A stretch of DNA of 6,641 bases from Salegentibacter sp. (GTDB lineage Bacteria > Bacteroidota > Bacteroidia > Flavobacteriales > Flavobacteriaceae): the NCBI GenBank assembly GCA_024635815.1, contig JAGXIG010000071.1:1-6641 (forward strand), read 5' to 3'. The first letter of the stretch is position 1; every line of letters begins with the position of its first letter. A program made the position numbers and the translations under genes. The notes under the pieces are model-generated. The model saw only the letters and a program-made list of their open reading frames with translations. It did not search any database and had not been told where the DNA came from. Positions 1 to 5,361 of the stretch are shown one piece after another.

Positions 1-42
1 GTTATGCCCGTTGATGAACGGTTTGTAGCCGAAACGGAATAG
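1..42 (+). CDS. Possible 3' end of an upstream gene (13 codons plus TAG)
   Basis: From base 1 the first frame is open and ends in TAG at 40-42, reading V-M-P-V-D-E-R-F-V-A-E-T-E. The other two plus frames stop within the first 30 bases, so if a plus-strand gene enters from the left this is its end. The tail is too short to identify a family. The opposite strand offers a competing reading: an ATG at 45-43 opens a frame to the window edge (M-L-F-R-F-G-Y-K...), which would be the start of a divergent gene. I slightly prefer the plus reading because its orientation matches the next gene and its stop is followed by an AT-rich leader. Product unknown. Confidence 0.35.
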   Translation, partial: VMPVDERFVAETE

Positions 43-55
43 CATAAAAATTTAT

Positions 56-65
56 TATTTTAGCA
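56..65 (+). promoter_or_regulatory. Weak -7-like element upstream of the aldehyde dehydrogenase
   Basis: TATTTTAGCA differs at one key position (TTAG for TTTG) from the Bacteroidetes sigma-A -7 pattern TAnnTTTG. The same ten bases recur at 1724-1733 ahead of the DUF1232 gene. No TTTG sits at the expected -33 distance; the nearest is at 22-25, about 30 bases upstream. If used, transcription would begin near base 72 and leave a leader of about 30 bases. This is a suggestion only. Confidence 0.25.
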
Positions 66-102
66 GGAAACACACAAAAGAACAGATAAAATTTACAAAT
101 TA

Positions 103-1659
103 ATGAGTGAAACATCAGAAAAATTTGGAATAAAACAGGCTATAAAAGATCTCGGTTTACAGGAAACCAATAACGGAACTTCTACAGGGAAAGATTTTTT
201 TAGCAGTGGAGAAGTAATTGAATCTTATTCGCCCGTAGATGGTGCTCTAATAGGAAAAGTAAAAGCAACCACGAAAGAAGATTATGAAAAGGTGATTACC
301 ACTGCTGAAGCAGGATTTAAAGAATGGCGCACCTGGCCTGCCCCACTACGAGGAGAAGTAGTTCGTCAGTTTAATGACGAATTAAGAAGACTAAAAGAGC
401 CTTTAGGGAAATTGGTTTCCTACGAAATGGGAAAATCTTACCAGGAAGGTTTGGGTGAAGTTCAGGAAATGATAGACATCTGCGATTTCGCAGTTGGTCT
501 TTCACGTCAGTTACACGGTTTAACGATGCATTCTGAACGTCCCGGACACAGAATGTACGAACAGTATCATCCGCTTGGTGTGGTTGGGATTATTTCGGCA
601 TTTAACTTTCCTGTGGCAGTTTGGTCGTGGAATACGGCCTTAGCGTGGGTTTGTGGTGATGCCTGTATTTGGAAAGGATCAGAGAAAACTCCGTTAACTT
701 CGGTTGCGTGTCAAAATATCGCTGCCCGTGTTTTTGCCGAAAACGATGTTCCGGCAGGAATTTCTTCATTAATCACTGGCGATTATAAAGTGGGTGAAAT
801 GATGACGAATGATAAACGAGTACCTTTAATTTCGGCTACCGGTTCTATAAAAATGGGAAAAATTGTAGCCCAGGCCGTTGCTGCGAGATTAGGGAAATCA
901 CTTCTTGAATTAGGAGGAAACAACGCCATTATTGTAACCCCGGATGCCGATATTAAAAACACGGTAATCGGAGCAGTATTTGGAGCCGTGGGAACTTGCG
1001 GGCAACGTTGTACCTCAACAAGAAGATTGATAATTCACGAATCTATTTATGACAAAGTAAGGGATGCGATCGTAAAAGCTTACAAGCAGTTGCGGATTGG
1101 GAATCCTTTAGATGAAAATAATCACGTAGGACCGCTTATCGATAAAGATGCAGTTAAAAATTACCAAAGTGCTTTAGATAAAGTTGTGGAAGAAGGCGGA
1201 AAGATCTTAGTTCAAGGAGGCGTGTTGGAAGGTGAAGGTTACGAAAGCGGATGTTACGTTAAACCAGCAATTGCTGAAGCTAAAAATGAATTTAAAATAG
1301 TACAACACGAAACTTTTGCACCGGTACTTTATATTATGAAATATTCAGGAGATGTTTCCAATGCCCTTGAATTGCAAAACGGCGTGGTGCAGGGACTTTC
1401 TTCAGCAATAATGACTAATAACCTAAGGGAAGCCGAGCGTTTTCTCTCTGTAGAAGGGTCAGATTGCGGGATTGCGAATGTGAATATAGGAACTTCAGGT
1501 GCTGAAATTGGCGGTGCCTTTGGTGGTGAAAAAGAAACCGGCGGAGGAAGAGAATCTGGCTCCGATGCCTGGAAAATATATATGCGCAGACAAACCAATA
1601 CGATTAATTATACAACCGAATTGCCCTTGGCGCAGGGAATTAAGTTTGATTTAGAGTAA
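103..1659 (+). CDS. amaB: ALDH7-family aldehyde dehydrogenase, probable alpha-aminoadipic semialdehyde (piperideine-6-carboxylate) dehydrogenase
   Basis: A full-length 518-residue cytosolic NAD-dependent aldehyde dehydrogenase. Visible motifs are the oxyanion Asn168 in FNFPV, Lys191 in the cofactor site (WKGSEKTP), general base Glu269 in LELGGNN, catalytic Cys303 in GQRCT, and Glu403 in HETFAP, which contacts the cofactor ribose. The C-terminal block TSGAEIGGAFGGEK...GRESGSDAWK is the ALDH7 hallmark. Human ALDH7A1 uses a Glu and an Arg beside the catalytic Cys to hold the aminoadipate group. The equivalents Glu122 (GEVQE) and Arg302 are present, which supports oxidation of alpha-aminoadipate semialdehyde to aminoadipate in lysine breakdown. 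That specificity is inferred, and other semialdehydes are possible. The start at 103 gives the usual family length, and no Shine-Dalgarno sequence is visible. The gene is monocistronic on the right, with a hairpin terminator 22 bases after its stop. No other lysine-catabolism gene lies in the window. Confidence 0.93.
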   Translation: MSETSEKFGIKQAIKDLGLQETNNGTSTGKDFFSSGEVIESYSPVDGALIGKVKATTKEDYEKVITTAEAGFKEWRTWPAPLRGEVVRQFNDELRRLKEPLGKLVSYEMGKSYQEGLGEVQEMIDICDFAVGLSRQLHGLTMHSERPGHRMYEQYHPLGVVGIISAFNFPVAVWSWNTALAWVCGDACIWKGSEKTPLTSVACQNIAARVFAENDVPAGISSLITGDYKVGEMMTNDKRVPLISATGSIKMGKIVAQAVAARLGKSLLELGGNNAIIVTPDADIKNTVIGAVFGAVGTCGQRCTSTRRLIIHESIYDKVRDAIVKAYKQLRIGNPLDENNHVGPLIDKDAVKNYQSALDKVVEEGGKILVQGGVLEGEGYESGCYVKPAIAEAKNEFKIVQHETFAPVLYIMKYSGDVSNALELQNGVVQGLSSAIMTNNLREAERFLSVEGSDCGIANVNIGTSGAEIGGAFGGEKETGGGRESGSDAWKIYMRRQTNTINYTTELPLAQGIKFDLE

Positions 1660-1680
1660 AACTTAATTCTTTTAATATTT

Positions 1681-1719
1681 AAACCTCACGGAACTCAAAA
1701 TCTGTGAGGTTTATTTTTT
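1681..1719 (+). terminator. Rho-independent terminator after the aldehyde dehydrogenase
   Basis: AAACCTCAC (1681-1689) pairs perfectly with GTGAGGTTT (1704-1712). The helix extends inward by G-T, G-C and A-T pairs (1690-1692 with 1701-1703), leaving an eight-base loop. The stem is followed by TATTTTTT (1712-1719). It lies 22 bases after the aldehyde dehydrogenase stop. The A-run on the left arm is too short to argue strongly for function in the other direction. Confidence 0.85.
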
Positions 1720-1723
1720 CTAA

Positions 1724-1772
1724 TATTTTAGCATTTCCATAATTAAGCCTTCAGTAATAATTTTATATTTTG
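1724..1772 (+). promoter_or_regulatory. Candidate promoter region of the DUF1232 gene
   Basis: The 73 bases between the upstream terminator and the ATG at 1793 hold two imperfect -7 candidates. TATTTTAGCA (1724-1733) has one mismatch to TAnnTTTG and repeats the sequence found before the aldehyde dehydrogenase. TATATTTTG (1764-1772) matches except for one extra base between TA and TTTG. Neither has a TTG at the usual -33 distance. A promoter is needed here because the previous gene ends in a terminator, but which element serves is not resolved. Confidence 0.3.
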
Positions 1773-1792
1773 TAGGCATTAAAAAATGAACA

Positions 1793-2185
1793 ATGAGCAA
1801 AATAGATAACGAAACGATTAGAAAAGAACATAAAAAGCGTCAGGATGATTTTGAAAAAGATGATGTACACGATGTTTTGGAAGATGAGGAGGCGATAAAA
1901 TCTAAATTTGAAAATAAAGGAAAACTGCAGCGATATTTAGACGATGCAAAAATACTATTTAGTTTACTTAAAGATTATGCAAATGGCACATACAGGGAAG
2001 TACCGTTTAATGTGATTGCCGCTATAGGTGGTGCCTTGCTTTACGTACTTTCGCCTATAGATTTAATCCCCGATTTTATCCCAATTATCGGTTATTTGGA
2101 TGATGCAGCCGTTATTGCTTTTTGTCTTAACTTGATTGAGAAGGACTTGATTTCCTATAATATCTGGAAAAAACAACAGGGATAA
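1793..2185 (+). CDS. YkvA-like DUF1232 membrane-associated protein
   Basis: A 130-residue protein in two parts. Residues 1-48 are highly charged (many Lys, Asp and Glu) and probably cytoplasmic. Residues about 70-118 carry the DUF1232/YkvA signature: a hydrophobic stretch followed by SPIDLIPDFIPIIGYLDDA, then a second hydrophobic helix (AVIAFCLNLI). Family members are small proteins with one or two short membrane segments, and their biochemical role is not established. The nearby ATG at 1786 is out of frame and stops at once, so 1793 is the start. There is no Shine-Dalgarno sequence. The gene stands alone between two terminators and converges on the desaturase, so context gives no functional clue. 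Confidence 0.85.
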   Translation: MSKIDNETIRKEHKKRQDDFEKDDVHDVLEDEEAIKSKFENKGKLQRYLDDAKILFSLLKDYANGTYREVPFNVIAAIGGALLYVLSPIDLIPDFIPIIGYLDDAAVIAFCLNLIEKDLISYNIWKKQQG

Positions 2186-2215
2186 TTTTTTAAGTTTGCT
2201 AAAATTTATTTCATT

Positions 2216-2268
2216 AAAAAACCTCACAGTTCCGATGGCTATCGAAAACTGTGAGGGTTTAATTTTAT
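2216..2268. terminator. Bidirectional hairpin terminator between the convergent DUF1232 and desaturase genes
   Basis: CCTCACAGTT (2222-2231) pairs perfectly with AACTGTGAGG (2247-2256). After a small internal bulge, CGAT (2233-2236) pairs with ATCG (2241-2244) around a GGCT tetraloop. A T-rich run follows on the plus strand (TTTAATTTTA, 2258-2267), and the A-run before the left arm (2216-2221) becomes a T-run for minus-strand transcripts. It sits in the 94-base gap between two facing stop codons, where one structure can end both transcripts. Confidence 0.85.
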
Positions 2269-2279
2269 AAGAAATTATT

Positions 2280-3284
2280 TTAGATTCTACCGTTGGCTTC
2301 CACCCATTTAAAGGTATGCTGATCTTGCGGAATTGCCATGCGGTCTGCAATCCTTCGCATTCTGTCTGGTAATTTCATCAAATAATCCCGGGCTTTTTCA
2401 GCCTCATCGGTTAGAGAGCGCATTTTGTCTATTTCCCAGTAAGCATTCAATTTTTCCAGGATTTCGATATAATCGTAAGTGGTGTATACACCGAGTCTTT
2501 GTGCTGCGTTAGAGAAGTTTTCAAAAGCTTCTGCAATCCCCTGTCCGCTCTCTCGAAGAAATTGTGCGGGCATAACGATCTTTCTCTTCATCATATCGTG
2601 AAAAGCCAGCATCATTTGGCTTGGATCGTGTTCAAAGATGGTTTTTACAAATTCACGATAAGCCATGTAATGTCTCATCTCGTCTCCGGCAATGATATTA
2701 CACATTTTCCCGAGCATCTTATTGCCTTTCTTTTTAGCTAACTGGCCAACGCGTTTGTGTGAAATATTGGTAGCCAATTCCTGAAAACTGGTATAAACGA
2801 AGTTCTTATAAGGATCACGACCGGTACCGATATCAAAACCATCGCTAATTAAATATTGCGTGGTTTTTTCAATTTCGCGCATATTCACCCGGCCAGAAAG
2901 GTAAAGATATTTGTTAAGCGTATCCCCGTGGCGGTTTTCTTCTCCCGTCCAATGGCGAACCCATTTAGACCAAGCGTTTTCTTCACCGCGACTTTTACCG
3001 TGCTGTTTTACACCTTCCATATCCATAAGCCAGGATTCGTAGGTTGGTAAGGCTTCTTCGGTAACCATATCGGCAACTAAAACTACCCAAAAATCGTATT
3101 CAAGTTCTTTGGCTTCTTCCCTAATTTGGGTAAGCTCATCCATATAATTTTCTCCCTGTAAATTGGGAAGAAGATCTGTGGGTTGCCAAATTTCTTCTAC
3201 CGGAATAAGGAATTTTTCAATGAAACCATCTACCTCTTTTTCAACGGTATTCATTACTTCTAATCTAATATTGTCGAGGGCCAT
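2280..3284 (-). CDS. Soluble acyl-ACP desaturase (plant stearoyl-ACP desaturase type)
   Basis: A 334-residue di-iron enzyme that introduces a cis double bond into acyl chains carried on acyl carrier protein, using O2 and reduced ferredoxin. All six iron-ligand positions known from the castor enzyme can be placed: Glu76 (TEEALPTY), Glu116 and His119 (EENRH), Glu169 (SFQEL), Glu202 and His205 (DEMRH). Further shared blocks are EEIWQPTDLLP (30-40), NKYLYLSGRV (124-133) and AQRLGVYT (261-268). No membrane spans or signal peptide are seen, as expected for the soluble class rather than the His-box membrane desaturases. The double-bond position cannot be read from the sequence. Its ATG lies 165 bases beyond the phosphatase stop, with a -7 candidate in that gap, so it is probably transcribed on its own. 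No ferredoxin or reductase gene is adjacent. Confidence 0.93.
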   Translation of the reverse strand: MALDNIRLEVMNTVEKEVDGFIEKFLIPVEEIWQPTDLLPNLQGENYMDELTQIREEAKELEYDFWVVLVADMVTEEALPTYESWLMDMEGVKQHGKSRGEENAWSKWVRHWTGEENRHGDTLNKYLYLSGRVNMREIEKTTQYLISDGFDIGTGRDPYKNFVYTSFQELATNISHKRVGQLAKKKGNKMLGKMCNIIAGDEMRHYMAYREFVKTIFEHDPSQMMLAFHDMMKRKIVMPAQFLRESGQGIAEAFENFSNAAQRLGVYTTYDYIEILEKLNAYWEIDKMRSLTDEAEKARDYLMKLPDRMRRIADRMAIPQDQHTFKWVEANGRI

Positions 3285-3299
3285 TTTGATGTTAATTGG

Positions 3300-3322
3300 A
3301 GCAGGCGTTTAGCAATCCTGCT
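3300..3322 (-). promoter_or_regulatory. Small hairpin in the desaturase leader
   Basis: AGCAGG (3300-3305) and CCTGCT (3317-3322) form a perfect six-pair stem around an eleven-base loop. It ends 15 bases before the desaturase ATG in an otherwise AT-rich leader. There is no T-run after it on the minus strand, so it is not an intrinsic terminator. It could affect ribosome access or mRNA stability. A stem this short could also arise by chance. Confidence 0.25.
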
Positions 3323-3408
3323 GGATTTATAATTACTGCTACAAAAATTATGCTTAAAATTTTTACTAATATAATTCAGCACAAATAAAAGTCAAAATCC
3401 TTGAAGTA

Positions 3409-3416
3409 CAAATATA
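3409..3416 (-). promoter_or_regulatory. Candidate -7 element for the desaturase gene
   Basis: Read on the minus strand this is TATATTTG, an exact match to the Bacteroidetes -7 consensus TAnnTTTG. It lies 34 bases past the phosphatase stop and would start transcription near 3402, giving a leader of about 118 bases. No convincing TTG is found at the -33 distance (plus-strand 3433-3445), so the support is the -7 match and the position only. The rest of the 3285-3449 gap is AT-rich, and I see no terminator for the phosphatase in it. Confidence 0.45.
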
Positions 3417-3449
3417 GAAAGAGAAAAGGCGTTTTGTGGTAAAATCGTC

Positions 3450-4178
3450 TTAATTTCTACCTTCCTCCCCGGGATATAGTTTAAAAACAGGTTCGCTTTG
3501 CCAGATTTCTTTTGTATTCACATCTATAGCCGATAATTTACCCATAAAAGCGGCGCCGGTGTCTACGTTCCAGATGCTTGCCCGTTTTACGGGTGCACTT
3601 TCATCAATTCTGGTTACCGGGGTATGGCCGATAAAAATTTCGTCAAAAATTTGAAGGCGTTTTGGGTAATTCACATCATCCGGCTTTATGTTTGTATCTA
3701 ATGAGAGTGCCATTTCCCATAAGGTTCGATCCCAGTAGAATCCCGTGTGATGATATTCCTGCTCGGGGCCGTGCTGGCTAGTAAACCCGGCATGAACGAA
3801 AAGCCTGTTTTTTTTATCGATATAATAATTCAGCATCTGATTATAAAACTCGATATGTTTTTCTATCTCTTCTGAAGAAAAATTACGGTAGGCATCAATG
3901 CTTGATTGGCCGCCGTGTTCCAGCCATTTTTCGTTAAGTTCTCCTGTTTCCAACCAACGATGAGTAAGATCGTCGTGATTTCCTCTTAAAAAAATGCAGG
4001 TGTTTTGCTTGGCGAGTTCTATGAGATAAGAAACTACATTGGCTGAATCGCTCCATCCATCTACATAATCGCCCAGGAAAATAAGTTCATCTGCAGGGGT
4101 GACTTCAATTGTTTCAAGGAGTTGTATTAAAGCTTTTAATCCGCCGTGAATGTCTCCAATAGCAATGCTTCGGCCCAT
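3450..4178 (-). CDS. PPP-like metallophosphoesterase (putative protein or dinucleoside-polyphosphate phosphatase)
   Basis: A 242-residue single-domain calcineurin-like phosphoesterase, probably cytosolic and dependent on two metal ions. Metal and catalytic motifs occur in the family order: GDIHG (Asp9, His11), GDYVDG (Asp37, Asp40), RGNHD (Asn67, His68), VHAGF (His129) and IGHTP (His185), then NVDTGA (204-209). This resembles bacterial serine/threonine phosphatases of the PrpE/PphA kind and ApaH-like hydrolases. Two canonical positions differ: GDxVDRG reads GDYVDGW, and GNHE reads GNHD. The substrate is therefore uncertain between phosphoproteins and nucleotides such as Ap4A. The start codon follows the upstream gene's stop by one base (TAA-T-ATG), so translation is probably coupled to the AlbA_2-domain gene. 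No terminator is visible after it. Confidence 0.88.
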   Translation of the reverse strand: MGRSIAIGDIHGGLKALIQLLETIEVTPADELIFLGDYVDGWSDSANVVSYLIELAKQNTCIFLRGNHDDLTHRWLETGELNEKWLEHGGQSSIDAYRNFSSEEIEKHIEFYNQMLNYYIDKKNRLFVHAGFTSQHGPEQEYHHTGFYWDRTLWEMALSLDTNIKPDDVNYPKRLQIFDEIFIGHTPVTRIDESAPVKRASIWNVDTGAAFMGKLSAIDVNTKEIWQSEPVFKLYPGEEGRN

Positions 4179-4179
4179 A

Positions 4180-5316
4180 TTAATTGTATTTTACTTTTCT
4201 TAAAATTCGCATACTATCTTTATAATAATTATATACTTCCTGGCTGTATTGCTTCAAATAAGGTTTTGCTTCTTCCAGTTTGTCTATTGCCTGTTCAAAG
4301 TTATTCAAATAACAAAGTAAATAAGTTGATGGCAAATTTTTAAGGTCTTTTGTTTGTTGTTTATCTAACGGAAGCTTCTTTTTAAGCCTTTCTACCAGTT
4401 TACTGTTTATATTATAAATATGATAAAGCGTTTTTTTGTCGAATATTGGAGGCTCAAATAACAATTTACTTTCTATTTCATAACTCACGCTATCTTTAAA
4501 GCTGATGGTTACCTCTTCTAACGGATAAAATTGATATTTATCATGCAATCCCAGCTGAACATATTCCAGGATCTTAAATTCTTCCTCTGTAAGACTGATA
4601 CTGACCTGGTCCAGATCTGAATAAAACAATTTTACCTGTTCATTAATCAATTCTATATCTACCCGGGAATAAAAAGTTTCGTTTTTTGCCTGAATCTTTT
4701 TTCCTGCCCAGCAAACCACAAAATATTCTTTAAAAACCTTATAAGTGGCATGGTAATCTTTTCTTTTCTGTAGGAAATCGAACACCCCATCCAGGGTTAA
4801 TTCAATATTGTTGTGGGAATGTTTTTCTATGGAATTCACAATTTCTGAATTCACATCTTTGATCTCTACCCCAAAAACTTTCGGCATACTGATGCTCCCA
4901 TCCCTAAAGAAAACCGAGCCTCCATAATATTTCCAGATATTCTTTCTAAGTGAACATATTTTTCCGTGATTTGGCCTTATACTTACCAAGCCTACCACGA
5001 GATTTCCTGGTAGATGCGGAAAAGGAATGTTTTCATAAGATATTAAAGGCGGATTGCTTAAATAAGCATTTACGAGATTCTGAATTTTGCTGTCATCAAA
5101 GAAGTCGGTGCCAACAATACTATTATCCTCATCTTTTACTCCAATTACGATATATGAATTATTCTCTGGATTGGAATTGGAGAGCGCACAAACATGCTTT
5201 AAAAACTTAGCTTTCCCTTCCCGTTCACCAATATTGAGCTTTAACTTTTTGTCATAAAAGCTGTTCTCATCATTGTGGGCGAGCAGGTTTTTTATTAAAA
5301 GCCGTTTGTTAATCAT
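4180..5316 (-). CDS. AlbA_2 (Schlafen-type) domain protein of unknown function
   Basis: 378 residues, no signal peptide. Residues about 15-150 resemble the AlbA_2 domain (Schlafen AAA_4 group, often labelled 'ATP-binding protein'): ENSFYDKK (17-24) stands where E...EFK is usual, then ALSNSNPENNSYIVIGVKDED (44-64) for the 'A-N-GG-iviGv-D' core, IVGTDFF (67-73), a P-rich turn near 89-103, VGLVSIRP (108-115) and FFRDGSISMPKVFGVEI (136-152). The Gly-Gly is replaced by a longer Pro-Glu-Asn-Asn turn, so the domain is divergent. There is no Walker A motif, so an ATPase role is unsupported. Residues 155-378 match nothing I know; the end is rich in helix, Tyr and Lys (YLNNFEQAIDKLEEAKPYLKQY...). The gene is one base upstream of the phosphatase and 45 bases downstream of the dehydrogenase. 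DNA or RNA binding is plausible from the family but unproven. Parts are AT-rich (17 of 60 bases G+C at 4441-4500). Confidence 0.72.
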   Translation of the reverse strand: MINKRLLIKNLLAHNDENSFYDKKLKLNIGEREGKAKFLKHVCALSNSNPENNSYIVIGVKDEDNSIVGTDFFDDSKIQNLVNAYLSNPPLISYENIPFPHLPGNLVVGLVSIRPNHGKICSLRKNIWKYYGGSVFFRDGSISMPKVFGVEIKDVNSEIVNSIEKHSHNNIELTLDGVFDFLQKRKDYHATYKVFKEYFVVCWAGKKIQAKNETFYSRVDIELINEQVKLFYSDLDQVSISLTEEEFKILEYVQLGLHDKYQFYPLEEVTISFKDSVSYEIESKLLFEPPIFDKKTLYHIYNINSKLVERLKKKLPLDKQQTKDLKNLPSTYLLCYLNNFEQAIDKLEEAKPYLKQYSQEVYNYYKDSMRILRKVKYN

Positions 5317-5321
5317 AGTAA

Positions 5322-5325
5322 CCTC
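5322..5325 (-). promoter_or_regulatory. Shine-Dalgarno-like GAGG before the AlbA_2-domain gene
   Basis: On the minus strand GAGG is followed by five bases (TTACT) and then the ATG at 5316-5314. This is good spacing for a ribosome binding site and is the only such match I noticed ahead of a gene here. Most Bacteroidetes leaders do not use this signal, so it may be chance. It still favours 5316 over the out-of-frame ATG at 5330. Confidence 0.3.
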
Positions 5326-5352
5326 GTCATTTCCGCGAAAACGGTAATCTTC
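5325..5352. repeat. Possible degraded REP-like palindromic element
   Basis: The left arm ATTTCCG (5329-5335) and right arm CGGTAAT (5342-5348) pair over six of seven positions, with one T-T mismatch, around the loop CGAAAA. Sequence and flanks (CGTC before, CTTC after) recall the dispersed bacterial palindrome ATTCCCGC-GAAA-GCGGGAAT, with three differences by my alignment from memory. On the plus strand the hairpin is followed by a T-run (5353-5359), although no plus-strand gene ends here. It fills most of the 45-base gap between the dehydrogenase and the AlbA_2-domain gene. Only one copy is in the window, so the repeat status is not shown here. Confidence 0.4.
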
Positions 5353-5361
5353 TTTTTTTAT

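Noticed and set aside
1329..1598. 89-codon open frame on the minus strand
   Set aside because: It lies wholly inside the conserved C-terminal half of the aldehyde dehydrogenase on the opposite strand. Its Pro/Ser-rich product resembles no family.
2063..2350. 95-codon minus-strand frame spanning the end of the DUF1232 gene and the desaturase 3' end
   Set aside because: It overlaps two well-supported genes and reads through the terminator hairpin between them.
2499..3050. Two plus-strand open frames (2499-2741 and 2856-3050) within the desaturase
   Set aside because: Both are antisense to conserved desaturase blocks, including those encoding the iron ligands, and show no recognisable domain.
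3285..3449. Possible small RNA or riboswitch in the 165-base gap
   Set aside because: Apart from one short stem and a -7 candidate, the region is AT-rich without conserved motifs or a T-run terminator that I could recognise.
4146..4343. 65-codon plus-strand frame across the AlbA_2/phosphatase junction
   Set aside because: Antisense to the ends of two real genes, with a low-complexity product and no supporting signals.
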